Origin: Bacteroidia bacterium
GTDB taxonomy: Bacteria; Bacteroidota; Bacteroidia; NS11-12g; UBA955
Direction: 5' to 3'
Length of the DNA: 7,441 nt
Assembly (NCBI GenBank): GCA_023258655.1
Contig: JALQWO010000084.1
Location: forward strand, 1-7,441
The notes under the pieces were generated by a model. It searched no databases, was not told where the DNA came from, and was given only the letters and a program-made list of their open reading frames with translations. Below are positions 6,255 to 7,441 of the stretch, one piece after another. The translations under genes and the position numbers were made by a program. The number at the start of each line of letters is the position of its first letter. The stretch's first letter is position 1.

Positions 6255-7441
6255 TTAACTGAGTGACAACTTGCTTTTACGATACCCATAAGAAAAATAG
6301 ACAATCAATCCCAAGCCAAACCAACCAAAAAACCAATACCAGTTATTGGCTTCCATGCCTGTCAACAAATAGGCACAAACACTTAATCCCAACAAAGGAA
6401 TCAATGACCAGCTCCGTAAATAGGCAAAAACGGCGACAGTGATGAGAAGAACCCAATACAAGCCATGTCCTACTGTAAACATGTTATTCCATTTTTCAAG
6501 GTGATACAATTCCTCAAAATATTCTGGAAAGTTGTTATGCACGATGAAGATAGCCAGCGCAACAATGCCAGGATAAATAATCTTTCCATTGATATAGGGC
6601 AATCGAAACCCTTTGCCTTCTCCAGCCGTTCGCTGGGGCAACAACAAAACACCACCACAAACCAAAACAAAGGCAAATATGGTCCCAATACTGGTAAAAG
6701 ACAGTACAAAATCCTCATTGGTAAACAAAATGGGAACGCCTACCATGAGCCCGGTGATTATGGTTGAAAACGAGGGCGTGCTAAATTTGGGGTGTATTTT
6801 GGCAAATGCCGGGGGAAGGAGGCCATCCCGACTCATGCTCAGCCAAATTCTGGGCTGTCCCATCTGAAATACCAACAACACGCTAGCCATCGCAACAACT
6901 GCAACAATGGAAACGATGTACTCCAGCCAATCAATGCCCCTTTCGCCCAAAACAAAAGCCAATGGATCTCCCACTGCCAGGGATTTGTATGGAACCATAC
7001 CCGTCAACACAAGGGTAATGAAAATGTATAAAATCGTACAGATAAGCAAAGAGTAAAACATACCTCTTGGCAAATCACGCTGAGGATTTTTGGATTCTTC
7101 CGCCAACGTACTCACCGCATCAAAGCCGATATAGGTAAAAAACAAGGCGGAAACCCCCTTCATCACACCTTGAAATCCTTCAGGCATGAAAGGTTCATAA
7201 TTTTTGGTATCAACGTACGCCACACCCACAGCTATCACCAAAACGATGGCGACCAATTTCAGAATCACCATGACATTGGAGGCATTTCTCGATTCTTTCA
7301 CCCCACGAAAAACAAGCGCTGTGATCAATACATTGATTAGCAAAGCGGGTGCATCGAATACAATGTGCAATCCCATGAAAGTTGGTGCCTCGGCGAAGGC
7401 TAGGAAGGTATTTTGATCAGCCACACTGTAACCACCCGTGT
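6255..7441 (-). CDS. APC-superfamily amino acid permease (N-terminus missing)
   Basis: This inner membrane transporter of the amino acid/polyamine/organocation superfamily is most like the cationic amino acid transporter (CAT) and YfnA-type group, and probably imports amino acids by proton symport. The frame is open to the window edge, where TGGYS precedes the GTG at 7424, so that GTG is internal. About 394 residues are visible; roughly 110-140 N-terminal residues with the first membrane segments are absent. Numbered from the first whole codon, GVKESRNASN (46-55), FFTYIGFDAVSTLAEESKNP (100-119) and GQPRIWLSMSRDGLLP (194-209) are family signatures. About nine hydrophobic segments remain, including 31-43, 56-76, 129-147, 171-191, 221-239, 245-268, 286-299, 327-340 and 366-382. 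Substrate is uncertain; CAT-type relatives can take cationic or broader neutral amino acids. The DUF721 gene follows 14 nt after the stop. Confidence 0.92.
   Translation of the reverse strand, partial: TGGYSVADQNTFLAFAEAPTFMGLHIVFDAPALLINVLITALVFRGVKESRNASNVMVILKLVAIVLVIAVGVAYVDTKNYEPFMPEGFQGVMKGVSALFFTYIGFDAVSTLAEESKNPQRDLPRGMFYSLLICTILYIFITLVLTGMVPYKSLAVGDPLAFVLGERGIDWLEYIVSIVAVVAMASVLLVFQMGQPRIWLSMSRDGLLPPAFAKIHPKFSTPSFSTIITGLMVGVPILFTNEDFVLSFTSIGTIFAFVLVCGGVLLLPQRTAGEGKGFRLPYINGKIIYPGIVALAIFIVHNNFPEYFEELYHLEKWNNMFTVGHGLYWVLLITVAVFAYLRSWSLIPLLGLSVCAYLLTGMEANNWYWFFGWFGLGLIVYFSYGYRKSKLSLS

Noticed and set aside
1..7441. Defence island, prophage, IS element, CRISPR array or RNA gene
   Set aside because: Both strands are filled with housekeeping-type genes of even base composition. 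No transposase, integrase, direct-repeat array, tRNA-like cloverleaf or terminal inverted repeats were seen.

Overview
The window looks like ordinary chromosomal DNA from a member of the Bacteroidota. The protein types point that way: a RibH with a Trp in its first active-site loop, a multi-repeat DUF349 protein, a methyltransferase-like protein with an N-terminal RHGVHSPF motif, and a short DUF721 protein. So do the lack of clear Shine-Dalgarno sequences and a promoter-like TATATTCG close to a start codon. I cannot fix the genus; Flavobacteriia, Chitinophagia and Sphingobacteriia all remain possible. Almost all of the window is coding, and the largest gap between genes is 39 nt.

Left part (1-4895, plus strand). 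The 3' two thirds of pdhA (pyruvate dehydrogenase E1 alpha) enters from the left edge. After 39 nt a tightly packed co-directional run begins: a membrane-anchored TPR protein, ribH (lumazine synthase), a five-repeat DUF349 coiled-coil protein, a methyltransferase-fold protein whose start overlaps the previous stop (ATGA), and a YbgC-like hotdog thioesterase. Spacings are 8, 27, -4 and 4 nt. A likely promoter lies at 671-678, just before the TPR gene.

Right part (4896-7441). A YihY/BrkB-family membrane protein, 18 nt after the thioesterase, ends the plus-strand run. Its last 11 nt overlap the end of a minus-strand DUF721 (DciA-like) gene. That gene follows, at 14 nt, an APC-superfamily amino acid permease that runs off the right edge and lacks its N-terminus.

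The gene functions do not add up to one pathway. The run mixes riboflavin synthesis, envelope-associated proteins and proteins of unknown role, as is common in housekeeping operons. I see no mobile element, CRISPR array, tRNA, rRNA, toxin-antitoxin pair or defence system. The points most worth a second look are the methyltransferase-like protein that seems to lack the usual acidic motifs, the DUF349 repeat array with degenerate end units, the minimal DUF721 protein, and the convergent overlapping gene ends.
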